A stretch of DNA of 64,000 bases from Streptomyces roseirectus (GTDB taxonomy: Bacteria; Actinomycetota; Actinomycetes; Streptomycetales; Streptomycetaceae), in assembly GCF_014489635.1 (NCBI RefSeq), contig NZ_CP060828.1, positions 8,544,001 to 8,608,000 on the forward strand, given 5' to 3'. Position 1 is the first letter of the stretch. Every line of letters begins with the position of its first letter. Shown piece by piece: positions 1 to 7,766 of the stretch. A program made the translations under genes and the position numbers. Below the pieces are notes generated by a model. The model searched no databases. It saw only the letters and a program-made list of their open reading frames with translations, and was not told where the DNA came from.

Positions 1-982
1 CCGCACGGATGCCGGCGGCCGTCGTGCCCGCGCCGCAGTGGTGGACGACGGCGGCCATGCGCGGGAAGAGGAGCGAGTGCGGGACGTCGTCGATCGTCAG
101 GATGTCGTCCGCCTCGGCGGACAGGCCGGCCCAGCCGCGTTGGACGATGCCGCGCAGGCCCGCGAGGCGCAGGGCACGGATGATCTCGGCGCTCAGTGCG
201 GCGGGGTCGGGGACGGTCGCGCTGCCGAGGCCGATGAAGACGGGAGGCGGCCCGGCCTCGAGGAACCGGCGTAGCTCGTCGGGGAGTTCGCCGGCCGTGT
301 CGTAGGGCCACCAGTAGCCCGTGACGTCGAGACCGGGCCGCCAGTCGCTGGGGCGGGGGACGACCAGGGGGCTGAAGCCGTGCAGCAGCGGACGCTGAGG
401 GCGGCGCCGGCGGCGGGGCGGCCGGGGGACGCCCAACTGGGCGCGGACGGCGGGCAGCGCGGGCGCGAAGACGTGGTCCACGGAACGGTCGACGACATGG
501 CCGGCGAGCAGATTGAGATGAGGTCCGAGGGAACCGCCGCCCAGCATCGGAGGCGCGAAGTGCCGTGTGGCGGCGAGGGGTTGGAGCGGCAGATCCAGCG
601 CGGGCAGATCGAGCGCGTCCGCGACGACATGGCCCAGCGGCGACAGCGACGCCGACAACAGCAACGCGTCACTCTCCCGCGCCGCCGCGACGACATCGTC
701 CGCCATCTCCCCCACCAGCGACCGCGCAAGCCGCACCACCCGGGCAAGCTTCCCCAGACCACTGCTACTGCGATGCAACCCCCGCCCCCGCGACGACTCC
801 AACTCCGCACGCGGATCCACCGGCAACGGATGAAACGCCACCCCGGACCCGGCAACCAGAGCCTCGAAACGGCCATGGGTCACCAGAGTGACCTCATGCC
901 CGTCCCGCACCAACGCGTGACCAACCCCCGTGAAGGGAGCGACATCACCCCGAGAACCCGCCGTCATGATCGCGACTCGCAC
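1..982 (-). CDS. UDP-glycosyltransferase (UGT/MGT family), 3' end outside window
   Basis: Partial gene running off the left edge. Starting at the GTG at 982, the product opens VRVAIMTAGSRGDVAPFTG, the classic nucleotide-sugar glycosyltransferase N-terminus (GT1/GT28 fold) in which the GSRGD loop lies at the acceptor/donor cleft. Further along are a PRPSDWRPGLDVTGYW stretch linking the two Rossmann domains and FIGLGSATV, the start of the C-terminal donor-binding domain. The last visible residues read VVHHCGAGTTAAG, the usual HxGxGT donor diphosphate-binding motif. About 327 residues are seen of a family that is normally near 400. The acceptor cannot be told from sequence; natural-product or lipid glycosylation is possible. 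The GTG was preferred over the ATG at 967 because it restores the conserved VRVAIM beta strand. Confidence 0.88.
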   Translation of the reverse strand, partial: MRVAIMTAGSRGDVAPFTGVGHALVRDGHEVTLVTHGRFEALVAGSGVAFHPLPVDPRAELESSRGRGLHRSSSGLGKLARVVRLARSLVGEMADDVVAAARESDALLLSASLSPLGHVVADALDLPALDLPLQPLAATRHFAPPMLGGGSLGPHLNLLAGHVVDRSVDHVFAPALPAVRAQLGVPRPPRRRRRPQRPLLHGFSPLVVPRPSDWRPGLDVTGYWWPYDTAGELPDELRRFLEAGPPPVFIGLGSATVPDPAALSAEIIRALRLAGLRGIVQRGWAGLSAEADDILTIDDVPHSLLFPRMAAVVHHCGAGTTAAGIRA

Positions 983-1023
983 GCCGCACAGTATGCCGCC
1001 GAACCCCACCGATCGGGAGGGAG

Positions 1024-1188
1024 TACGGGTGCGTTCCGCTGGTCGAGCCTTCCCGGGCCTGGAACACGGGCCCGTCGGCCCACACCGTCGGCCCGGATGT
1101 CGACTCCGGCGCCGACATCGTCGTCGTGCCCCGGCACCCCGCCGTCCGGGAGCCGTGGTTGCGGGCGGTCTATGAGCGGGGTTGGTGA
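1024..1188 (+). pseudogene. C-terminal gene remnant without a start codon
   Basis: An open frame of 54 codons ending in TGA at 1186-1188 has 49 of 54 codons ending in G or C, the signature of real coding DNA in this genome, and reads like a globular protein tail (for example GADIVVVPRHPAVREPWLR). It has no plausible start codon or ribosome binding site. Upstream the same frame runs into the promoter side of the glycosyltransferase gene. I read it as the surviving 3' end of a deleted gene. The family is not recognised. The other frames here are Arg-rich and have no such codon bias. Confidence 0.4.
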
Positions 1189-1192
1189 GGGC

Positions 1193-1561
1193 TCAGTGCT
1201 GCGGCTCCTCGTCCCATGCCTGGACCATGGTTTGCCGGACGATCTTGCCGTCGCGCAGTGATATCGCGGACTCGGCGAGGACGCGTGTGCCGTCGGGGTA
1301 GCGGCAGGACTCGGTGTAGGCGAGTTCGTCGCCCTGGAGGACACAGTGTTCGAGGGTGTGGGTCATGTCGCGGCTGTAGACGTCGGCCAGCATGCGGGCG
1401 ATCTCGGGGCGGCCGTGGAGGACGAGGGGGTGGCTGGGCTGGGTGTTGCGGTCGATGACGCGGATCTCGGCGTCGTCGGCGTACAGGGAGAGCAGCGTGT
1501 CGGCGGAGGTCGACTCCTCGATGCCCCGGCGCAGTGTCTCGGTGTCGAAGGTGGTGCCCAT
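1193..1561 (-). CDS. NTF2-like / SnoaL-like domain protein
   Basis: A 122-residue protein of the cone-shaped alpha+beta NTF2-like superfamily: an N-terminal helix pair (MGTTFDTETLRRGIEE), then LLSLYADDAEIRVID, the typical first strand with the acidic DAEI motif, and a C-terminal sheet ending MVQAWDEEPQH. Members act as small-molecule isomerases, hydrolases or ligand-binding partners of polyketide tailoring enzymes; the substrate is not predictable here. The start is firm: AGGAGG lies about 8 nt before the ATG, inside a CCTCCT-G-AGGAGG palindrome at 1570-1582. It stands alone, transcribed away from the small secreted-protein gene, and the two share 166 nt of upstream DNA. Confidence 0.8.
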   Translation of the reverse strand: MGTTFDTETLRRGIEESTSADTLLSLYADDAEIRVIDRNTQPSHPLVLHGRPEIARMLADVYSRDMTHTLEHCVLQGDELAYTESCRYPDGTRVLAESAISLRDGKIVRQTMVQAWDEEPQH

Positions 1562-1727
1562 GGTGATGACCTCCTGAGGAGGGCCACGGGCCGAGACGGG
1601 GACGGCCGTAGGGCCCCCACTGCTACGAGCGTCCTCCGCGACGGCGGCACCGGCAAGCGCTCAGCCTGTCGGGTGAGCGCCGGTCACGACCCGTTACCGG
1701 CCGGGTGCCCGGCGCGTTGCTGAGGGC

Positions 1728-2033
1728 ATGATCTCCACTCGACGCATGCTTGCCGCCGCCGCTCTCGCCGCCGGTGTCGCCGGCCTCGCCGCCCCGACGG
1801 CGAGCGCCACGGACGCCCTCCCGGACGACGGCAAGCTCAACCCGATCGCCATGCTCGACGACCTCGCCGTCAGCGACATCCCCGCCGAGCACCGTGACCA
1901 GATGCCGCGCGTGTCCAGCCAGGTCAGCGAGGTGAAGAAGCTCGGCGGGATCCCGAACGAGCTGGGCCAACTGCACCAGCTCACCGACCTCGCCGCCCCC
2001 GTCACGGGCCTGCTCCCGGCCATCGAGGGCTGA
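1728..2033 (+). CDS. Small secreted protein of unknown function
   Basis: A 101-residue protein with a clear Sec signal peptide: MISTRRM, then an Ala/Gly/Leu-rich core, and a likely cleavage after PTASA near residue 27. The mature part (about 74 residues) is acidic and helical, with segments such as NPIAMLDDLAVSDIP and QLHQLTDLAAPVTGLL, and has no cysteines. It resembles the many short exported proteins of streptomycetes, but I recognise no specific family. The ribosome binding site is weak (GAGGG just before the ATG). A 12-bp stretch containing its last three codons and stop is duplicated immediately downstream, see the repeat at 2022-2052. Confidence 0.7.
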   Translation: MISTRRMLAAAALAAGVAGLAAPTASATDALPDDGKLNPIAMLDDLAVSDIPAEHRDQMPRVSSQVSEVKKLGGIPNELGQLHQLTDLAAPVTGLLPAIEG

Positions 2034-2052
2034 CCCCGCGATCGAGGGCTGA
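2022..2052. repeat. Direct duplication of a gene end (ATCGAGGGCTGA twice)
   Basis: ATCGAGGGCTGA occurs at 2022-2033 (last codons plus stop of the small secreted protein gene) and again at 2041-2052. Both copies are followed by CCCCGC, the second after a 5-nt GCAGA insertion. This looks like a short tandem duplication of about 19 bp across the stop codon, later altered by an indel. Confidence 0.7.
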
Positions 2053-2072
2053 GCAGACCCCGCAACGGCACC

Positions 2073-2100
2073 AGGGCCGCCCCACGATGAGGGCGGCCCT
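2073..2100. terminator. Bidirectional hairpin terminator
   Basis: AGGGCCGCCC (2073-2082) and GGGCGGCCCT (2091-2100) form a perfect 10-bp stem with an 8-nt loop. It lies between two convergent genes, the small secreted protein on the plus strand and the siderophore decarboxylase on the minus strand, so it can end both transcripts. There is no long T tract, as is usual for Streptomyces hairpin terminators. Confidence 0.7.
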
Positions 2101-2104
2101 GTCG

Positions 2105-2138
2105 CGTGCTCAGCGCAGGAACGTGCTCAGCGCAGGAA
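2105..2138. repeat. 17-bp tandem duplication over a stop codon
   Basis: CGTGCTCAGCGCAGGAA is present twice in tandem (2105-2121 and 2122-2138). Read on the minus strand each copy encodes FLR-stop, the final residues of the decarboxylase gene; the real stop is in the first-read copy and the second copy lies just beyond it. The repeat therefore leaves the protein unchanged. Confidence 0.85.
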
Positions 2139-3293
2139 GTGGAACCCCGGCCGGGGATGCATCAGGAACTCGTGGTGCGAGATGTTCCACGCGTACGCCC
2201 CCGCCATCGAGAACGCCACCCGGTCCCCGGCCCGCAGCCCGCCCGCCGGGACATGCCGGGCCAGCAGATCCTTCGGCGTGCACAACTGCCCCGCCAGCGT
2301 GACCAGTTCACCTTGGGCGACCGCACGGGGCCACGGATGCGGCCATTCCTCGACCGGCAGCACCGAACACGGCTGATCGTGTCCCTTCGTCGCCGGCGTC
2401 CGCAGATGATGCGTACCGCCGCGCACGACCGCGAAGTCCTCCCCGTGACTGCGCTTCACGTCGAGCACGTCGGTGACGTACCACCCGCAGTACGCGGTGA
2501 GCGCCCGCCCCGGCTCGATACGGAGCGTCAACTCCGGGTGCGCGTCGGTGATCTCGGCCAGCCCCGCCCCGTACGCCGCCCAGTCGAACCGCCGCGCGGG
2601 ATCCTGGTAGTCGACGGCCATCCCGCCCCCCACGTTCACCTCGGCCAGCGGCACCCCGAGCCCGGTGGCCCAGCCGACGACGGCCCCGGCGACCGCGACC
2701 TGCGCGGCGGAGTCGAGCCCGCTCGCCAAGTGCGCGTGCACACCCACGAGTTCGATCCCCCCGTACGCCCCCGAGGCCAGCTCGCGGGCGACCCGCGCCG
2801 CCTGCGAGGGGTCCATCCCGAACGGCGTGGGCCGCCCGCCCATCGCGAGCTGACTGCCCGTCAGTGATCCGTCGGGAACAGCGAGGTTGACCCGGATCAG
2901 CACCGACACCCGCCGCCCCCGCGCGAGGTGGGCCAGCATCACCAGCTCGGTCTCGCTCTCGACGTGGAACCGCTCGACCCCCGCCTCCAGCGCGGCGGCG
3001 ACCTCGTCGGGCGTCTTCCCCGGCCCCCCGAACGCCAGCGCCCGACCGGGCACCGCCCGCGCGACATGGGCGAGTTCACCCCCGGACGACACCTCGTACC
3101 CGTCGACGTACGGCCCCAGCGCCGCCAGGATCTCCGCCTCCGGGTTCGCCTTGGCCGCGTAGTACACCTCGACCCGCTCGGGCAACGCGGCCCGCACGGC
3201 GCCGGCATGCTCCCGCAACGCCGCCAAGTCGTACACGTACGCCGGGAGTTCACCGGCGGAAAGGGACAGCGTGTACGCGTGCACCCGGTTCAC
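2127..3293 (-). CDS. PLP-dependent fold-III decarboxylase of siderophore biosynthesis (PvsE/SbnH-like)
   Basis: A 388-residue alanine-racemase-fold (fold type III) decarboxylase related to diaminopimelate/ornithine decarboxylases. The N-terminal TIM barrel carries YYAAKANP near residues 44-51, in which K48 should form the Schiff base with PLP. Phosphate-binding glycines follow in VNVGGGMAVDY and IEPGRAL, and the C-terminal beta domain has GQLCTPKDLL, with the cysteine that reaches across the dimer, and AGAYAWNISHHEF. In vibrioferrin and staphyloferrin B pathways such enzymes decarboxylate a seryl or diaminopropionyl citrate intermediate; that role is inferred from context. It is the last gene of the biosynthetic run; its ATG overlaps the preceding stop by 4 nt, implying translational coupling. 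Confidence 0.9.
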   Translation of the reverse strand: MNRVHAYTLSLSAGELPAYVYDLAALREHAGAVRAALPERVEVYYAAKANPEAEILAALGPYVDGYEVSSGGELAHVARAVPGRALAFGGPGKTPDEVAAALEAGVERFHVESETELVMLAHLARGRRVSVLIRVNLAVPDGSLTGSQLAMGGRPTPFGMDPSQAARVARELASGAYGGIELVGVHAHLASGLDSAAQVAVAGAVVGWATGLGVPLAEVNVGGGMAVDYQDPARRFDWAAYGAGLAEITDAHPELTLRIEPGRALTAYCGWYVTDVLDVKRSHGEDFAVVRGGTHHLRTPATKGHDQPCSVLPVEEWPHPWPRAVAQGELVTLAGQLCTPKDLLARHVPAGGLRAGDRVAFSMAGAYAWNISHHEFLMHPRPGFHFLR

Positions 3294-5008
3294 CGCGCCA
3301 CACTCCCCGCGAGGATCGACTCCGCGAGCGGCGAGGCGAGCCGCACGTACCCCGCCTCACGGTCGGCCTTGCGCTCCCACCGCGTGAGCAGGTTGGCCTT
3401 GGCCGGCAGCGGCACCCCGGCGAGGAGCGCGGCCAGCCTCGGCGGGCAGCCCTCCCGCGCGGCGTACCGCTCGACCGCCTCCCGCACGGTCGCCCACAAG
3501 TCGCCCTCCAGGGACGGGTGGAGGTCGGCGAGCGCCGCGAGCAGTTCGGCGACGTGGTTGACGAACAGGCAGTACACGACCCGGTCCCAGCCGCGCAGCG
3601 CGTCGTACGTCATCGGCCCCGCCACGTCGGAGGGGAGCCCGGCGAGGGTGTCGGCGTGGTGCTCGGGCAGCAGCTTGGTCCCCTCCAGGTCACGGAACAG
3701 CACCTGCGCCGGCATCCCGGCGGCGTCGACACAGACCAGGACGTTCTGGAGGTGCGGTTCCAGGACGAGCCCGTGGTGGAAGTACGCGGCGAGCACGGGC
3801 GGGAGCAGCAGCTCCAGGTAGGCCGCCCACCAGTCGAGCGCCGTCTCGGGGGAGCCGTCCGGCAGCAGCCGCCCGATCTGCGCCCCGCTGACCGGGAACT
3901 CGTCGGCGACGGCCGCCGCGAGCAGCGCCGTCGCCCCGGGAACGAGCCGCCTGGGCAGCCCCTCACGGACGATCACCCCGAACCCCTCAAGCAGCTCCCG
4001 GTCGGGCACGCCGTTCGGGCCGGGCAACGCGAGGGAACGGTAGGCCGGTTCACGCAGCACCGCCGCCCCGGGGAAGCGCTCCGCGAGGTCGTCGAGCGCG
4101 GGCGCCAGCAGCCGCGTCAGCGCCACGGCCCCGGTCAGCTCGTAACTGCTGTTCTTGCGCAGGCAGTTGGTGATCCGCACGTTCAGGCTGAACTTGAGGA
4201 ACGTCCGGCCGTCGTACAGGGTCCGCACGGACGCCGTCGCCGCGAACTCCCGCCCGCCGGTCCCGAGGTCCAGCACGTCACCGCGCTCCAACGCGGCCCG
4301 CAGCAAGGGATGTTCACGCAGGTGCTCGTACTGCCAGGGGTGCACCGGCAGCAGCCGGTACCCCTCCGGCACCTCACGCAGCGCGTCCAACTCCTCGTCC
4401 GCCCACGCCTCGGCGCTCTCCCCGGCCGTCAACTCCGGCCGCACGGCGAGATACCGCAACGGGAACACCGCCCCCGCCTCCGGCGCGAACGCCGCCCAGT
4501 CGTGAGCATCCCCGGTGCGCGCCTTCGGCGTGGGATGGAACCGGTGCCCGAACAGCAACGCCTGCTCGGACGCGAGATAGGGATCCCCAACGTCCGTACC
4601 GCGTACGGACGTCAGCGCCGCCTCCACCGCGTCATGACTGGACGCGACCTGCGCGAGGAACTCCTCGTTGCGCACCCCCGTCCGCAACGACAGCTCGTCC
4701 TGGGTGAGTTCGGCGAGCCGGCGCCAGCCGATCTCCGTCCACCCGTCGCGCCGCCGCTCGGTGACGGGCCCGGCGAACCGGTGGGCGCCGAACAGGGACG
4801 TGCGGCGCAGCGCGACCCGCAGGAGGGCCCCGCAGCGCGGCAGGCGCAGCAGCAGGTGGCCGTCGGCGACGACGCTCTGGTGCTCGGGCCCGGAGACCTC
4901 GCGCAGCAGGCAGTTGAGGAGGGTGTGGGCCACGGCCCCGTCGGCGCTGGGAAGCCCCGTGTCGGCGGTAGGAAGCCCCGTGGTGGCGGAGTCTGCGAGG
5001 GAGTGCAT
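3290..5008 (-). CDS. IucA/IucC-family NIS siderophore synthetase (PvsD-like)
   Basis: A 572-residue NRPS-independent siderophore synthetase, a cytoplasmic ATP-dependent ligase that adenylates a carboxylate (citrate or a citryl intermediate) and joins it to an amine or alcohol. Family hallmarks are visible: HPWQYEH in the middle, KFSLNVRITNCLRK (the ATP-binding strand with R/N residues), HHGLVLEPHLQN (the EPHxQN active-site motif), RDLEG and the C-terminal KANLLTRW. Length is typical for the family. The ATG at 5008 shares one base with the MFS stop (TGATG); the frame stays open far upstream but only as antisense of the MFS gene. It is the second of two synthetases in the cluster, matching the position of PvsD. 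Confidence 0.92.
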   Translation of the reverse strand: MHSLADSATTGLPTADTGLPSADGAVAHTLLNCLLREVSGPEHQSVVADGHLLLRLPRCGALLRVALRRTSLFGAHRFAGPVTERRRDGWTEIGWRRLAELTQDELSLRTGVRNEEFLAQVASSHDAVEAALTSVRGTDVGDPYLASEQALLFGHRFHPTPKARTGDAHDWAAFAPEAGAVFPLRYLAVRPELTAGESAEAWADEELDALREVPEGYRLLPVHPWQYEHLREHPLLRAALERGDVLDLGTGGREFAATASVRTLYDGRTFLKFSLNVRITNCLRKNSSYELTGAVALTRLLAPALDDLAERFPGAAVLREPAYRSLALPGPNGVPDRELLEGFGVIVREGLPRRLVPGATALLAAAVADEFPVSGAQIGRLLPDGSPETALDWWAAYLELLLPPVLAAYFHHGLVLEPHLQNVLVCVDAAGMPAQVLFRDLEGTKLLPEHHADTLAGLPSDVAGPMTYDALRGWDRVVYCLFVNHVAELLAALADLHPSLEGDLWATVREAVERYAAREGCPPRLAALLAGVPLPAKANLLTRWERKADREAGYVRLASPLAESILAGSVAR

Positions 5009-6174
5009 CAACGGCTCCAGCGAGTACGCGGTGCGAGGAAGAGGGTCGCGAGGGCGGTGACGGCAGCGGCGGCGCCGCCGGTCAGCACAGGGGCCGCCGG
5101 CCCGAACCGGGCGCTGCCCGCGGCGGCGGCGATACCGGCGGCGACCGCGCCGGCCTTCGAGAAGAACTCCAGTGACCCGAACATCCCGCCGGGCGCCCGG
5201 CCCCGCGCGCAGTCGGCGGCCAGCACGGACAGGCAGACGAGCCCCAGCGTGAGCCCGCCGCCCAGCACGAGCCGCACGAGGACCAGCGAGGTCAGCGACC
5301 CCGCCACCCCGTGCCCGGCCAGGCCCAGCGCGATCAGGACGAACCCCAGAGCGAGCCCGGCCAGCGGTCGGTCCTTGAACGCCGAGTGCACCGGCAACGC
5401 CGCCACCAGATAACAGAGATGAGGCAGCGCGAACAGCACCCCGGACAGCGCCGAGGACGTCCCCGGCACCCGCTCGTCGACCAGCGAGATCAGATAGGGG
5501 AAGGAGATGACGGTGGAGAACACGAACGCGCACTCCAGCGCGTACAGCACCGGCAGCGGCACGACCGGCGTGTGCGCGACGGCCGACTCCGCCTCCTTGA
5601 CGGCCTGTCGGCCCCGTTCCGGCTCCGGCAGCAGCGCGAGCAGCACCGCCGCCGTCAGCGGCAGGACGGCGAGCAGGGCGTACTGCCGGTGCGGCGAGAT
5701 CCAGCCCGACAGCGAGCCGACCACGATCGGCGCCGCGACCAGCGCCGCTCGCGCGCTGCCCTGCATCAGCGTGAGCGCCCGCGACAGCGCGGGCCCCTCA
5801 AGGGCCGCGCCCAGATAGCCGTTCGACGCGGCGAACGTCCCGCCGAGGATGCCCTGGAGGACCAGCGCCAGCGTGAACGTCAGCAGCGAGTCCGCCCACC
5901 CCGCCAGCAGGAACGACAGCGTGAGCCCCAACTGGGCGCGCAGCAGCAGCCGTTTGCGCCCGAACCGGTCGGCGAGCCGCCCCCACAGCGGGGCACCCAG
6001 CGCCCCGAACACGGTCGGCACGACATACAGCACCCCCGCCCAGCGCGCCTCACGGTCCCCCAACTCCGGCAGGATCTCGGTGAGATACGGAGGCAGCCCC
6101 AGCGCCGCGAACGACGCGACGAAGTAGCAGCCCGCCACCGCGAACACCTGCGGGCGCCCGAACGCGGCGCTCAT
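5008..6174 (-). CDS. MFS transporter, probable siderophore exporter (PvsC-like)
   Basis: A 388-residue major facilitator with about 12 membrane helices. The helix 2-3 loop holds the MFS signature GRLADRFGRKRL, and helix 4 onwards contains GILGGTFAASNGYLG. It sits between the two IucA/IucC synthetases and overlaps both neighbours (4 nt with the upstream gene, 1 nt with the downstream one), so its cargo is very likely the siderophore made by the cluster, exported by proton antiport. In the vibrioferrin operon the exporter PvsC occupies the same middle position between the two synthetases. Sequence alone cannot exclude another substrate. Confidence 0.88.
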   Translation of the reverse strand: MSAAFGRPQVFAVAGCYFVASFAALGLPPYLTEILPELGDREARWAGVLYVVPTVFGALGAPLWGRLADRFGRKRLLLRAQLGLTLSFLLAGWADSLLTFTLALVLQGILGGTFAASNGYLGAALEGPALSRALTLMQGSARAALVAAPIVVGSLSGWISPHRQYALLAVLPLTAAVLLALLPEPERGRQAVKEAESAVAHTPVVPLPVLYALECAFVFSTVISFPYLISLVDERVPGTSSALSGVLFALPHLCYLVAALPVHSAFKDRPLAGLALGFVLIALGLAGHGVAGSLTSLVLVRLVLGGGLTLGLVCLSVLAADCARGRAPGGMFGSLEFFSKAGAVAAGIAAAAGSARFGPAAPVLTGGAAAAVTALATLFLAPRTRWSR

Positions 6175-7766
6175 GAGCCCGCCCGCAGAAGGTAGTTGGG
6201 CCCGTCGGTGTAGTGCTTGTTCACGTCGGCCGCCCCGGACCGCTCCTTGGACAGCAGCGTCCCGGCCGACACCATCGCCTTCACCGGCAGCCGGGTCGCC
6301 TCCAGCACCCGCTTGCGCAGGACAGCGCCCGCGTCCCCGCCCAGCCGCTCGACGGCCTCCGTGAGCCGGTCCCGGACCAGGTCCAGCAGCGCGGGGTCAC
6401 CGAGCCCGAACGCGTAGGCGCCCGCGCAGAGGTGGAGCGTGATGGTCGTGAAGACGTCGGCGACCGGGCCGTCGTCCGTGGTGAACGTCCGGGGATCGTC
6501 GAACTCCGGGACGTATCCGAGGCGTTCGGTGTTGACGCGCGGCCCGTCGTCGTCCTTGAACAGCAGCTTCATCGTGCCGGGTGCGAGGACGACCGAGACG
6601 TTCTGCTGGTGCGACTCCAGGGCGACGCCGTACCCGAAGAGGGTGGTCTGCCAGTCGAGGAGCAGCGTGAACAGGGCTTCGAAGAAGGCGAGTCGATCGC
6701 CGCCGAAGTACCGGTCCGCGAGGTGGTCGACGACCGGACGCCCGCTCGGGGCCTCCGCCAGCAGCGCGGCCAGCGGCACGGCCGTCTCGCTCGGCAGCCG
6801 CCGGCACAGCACGGCGAGGAGTTCGTGCCCGGCGTGCGCGTACGTCGTCTCGTCGGCGTGCAGCACACGCTCCCGGAACCGGGGTTCGCGCTCAAGGACC
6901 GCCTCCACCAGCCGCTGCCCCGCCACCCCGTCCACCAGCGTGCCCGGCTTGATCGAGCGCTTGTTGCGCAGGCCCAACGTCGAGGTGGCCAGGGGGAGTT
7001 TGAGGTGCAGGGAAGGATCGCCGACGACGGCGACCGTGCGCATGGAGAGGGTGGGGACGACGTCCAGGTACGGGACGTCCGAGACGACCACGTCCAGCGC
7101 GCGGACAGCGTCGACCGTCAACGGGTGCACGGGGAACGGGACATGAGTGTCCGTCAGCTGGGGCAGGCCCAGCGTGTCGAGGGTCGGCCACACCTCGGGC
7201 AGGGTGCCGCTGAAGGTGACCGTCTCCCGGGGGACCGCGACCCAGCGCAGGGTGAACCGAGGGTGGAACTCGGGTGCGTACAGCCGCAGTTGCGCGGGGG
7301 TGAGGCCCGCCCGGCCGCGTGCCGTCGGATACACCGGGTGATCCAGGCGGGCGGCGAGGGTGTCGAGGGCGAGCGTGGGCCAGTCGGCGGGGTCGTCGCC
7401 GTACCGCGCGGCGAGCGCGCCCAGCACGTCCGAACGCGTCTCGTCGTGCAGCCGTACGGTCTCCGCCGTCTGCCGGCATTCCTCCGCGAACGCGTCGAAG
7501 CCCGCCCGGTCCTCGGGCTCGGCGAGGTCGCGCAGGGCGGCGAGGACGGCGTCGAAGGAGGTCAACTCGGCGCCGTCGCGCACCAGAAGGGGCAGCCGGG
7601 CGGTGTGGTCGCCCTGGAACCCGTCGGGCCGGACCGGCAGCAGCAGCCCGCCCCGGCTGATCCACGGCCCGTCGGGACGCTCGACCAGGGTGCCCCGCGA
7701 CCGCAGCCCCACGACGTCCTCGCGCAGCAGCGCGCCGAGGACCCGCAGCATCAACGCGGCGCTCAC
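6171..7766 (-). CDS. IucA/IucC-family NIS siderophore synthetase (PvsB-like)
   Basis: A 531-residue second NIS synthetase, only distantly similar to the one at 3290-5008. Motifs: FHPRFTLRW and FPVHPLTVD (the HP substrate-binding region), LKLPLATSTLGLRNKRS (ATP-binding loop with the family T-S-x-x-x-R pattern), GVALESHQQNVSVV (active-site HxQN) and LFKDDDG (metal-binding acidic cluster), ending with a VKAMVSAGTLLSK helix. I chose the GTG at 7766 because it overlaps the ATP-grasp stop as GTGA, giving 4-nt coupling; the MLRVLG methionine at 7751 is the alternative. It probably carries out the first citrate activation, as assigned to PvsB-type enzymes, but the order of steps is inferred. Confidence 0.9.
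   Translation of the reverse strand: MSAALMLRVLGALLREDVVGLRSRGTLVERPDGPWISRGGLLLPVRPDGFQGDHTARLPLLVRDGAELTSFDAVLAALRDLAEPEDRAGFDAFAEECRQTAETVRLHDETRSDVLGALAARYGDDPADWPTLALDTLAARLDHPVYPTARGRAGLTPAQLRLYAPEFHPRFTLRWVAVPRETVTFSGTLPEVWPTLDTLGLPQLTDTHVPFPVHPLTVDAVRALDVVVSDVPYLDVVPTLSMRTVAVVGDPSLHLKLPLATSTLGLRNKRSIKPGTLVDGVAGQRLVEAVLEREPRFRERVLHADETTYAHAGHELLAVLCRRLPSETAVPLAALLAEAPSGRPVVDHLADRYFGGDRLAFFEALFTLLLDWQTTLFGYGVALESHQQNVSVVLAPGTMKLLFKDDDGPRVNTERLGYVPEFDDPRTFTTDDGPVADVFTTITLHLCAGAYAFGLGDPALLDLVRDRLTEAVERLGGDAGAVLRKRVLEATRLPVKAMVSAGTLLSKERSGAADVNKHYTDGPNYLLRAGS

Noticed and set aside
3290..5533. A longer 747-residue version of the second IucA/IucC synthetase
   Set aside because: The extra N-terminus is antisense-frame overlap with the MFS gene; the synthetase homology begins at the ATG at 5008 (MHSLADS).
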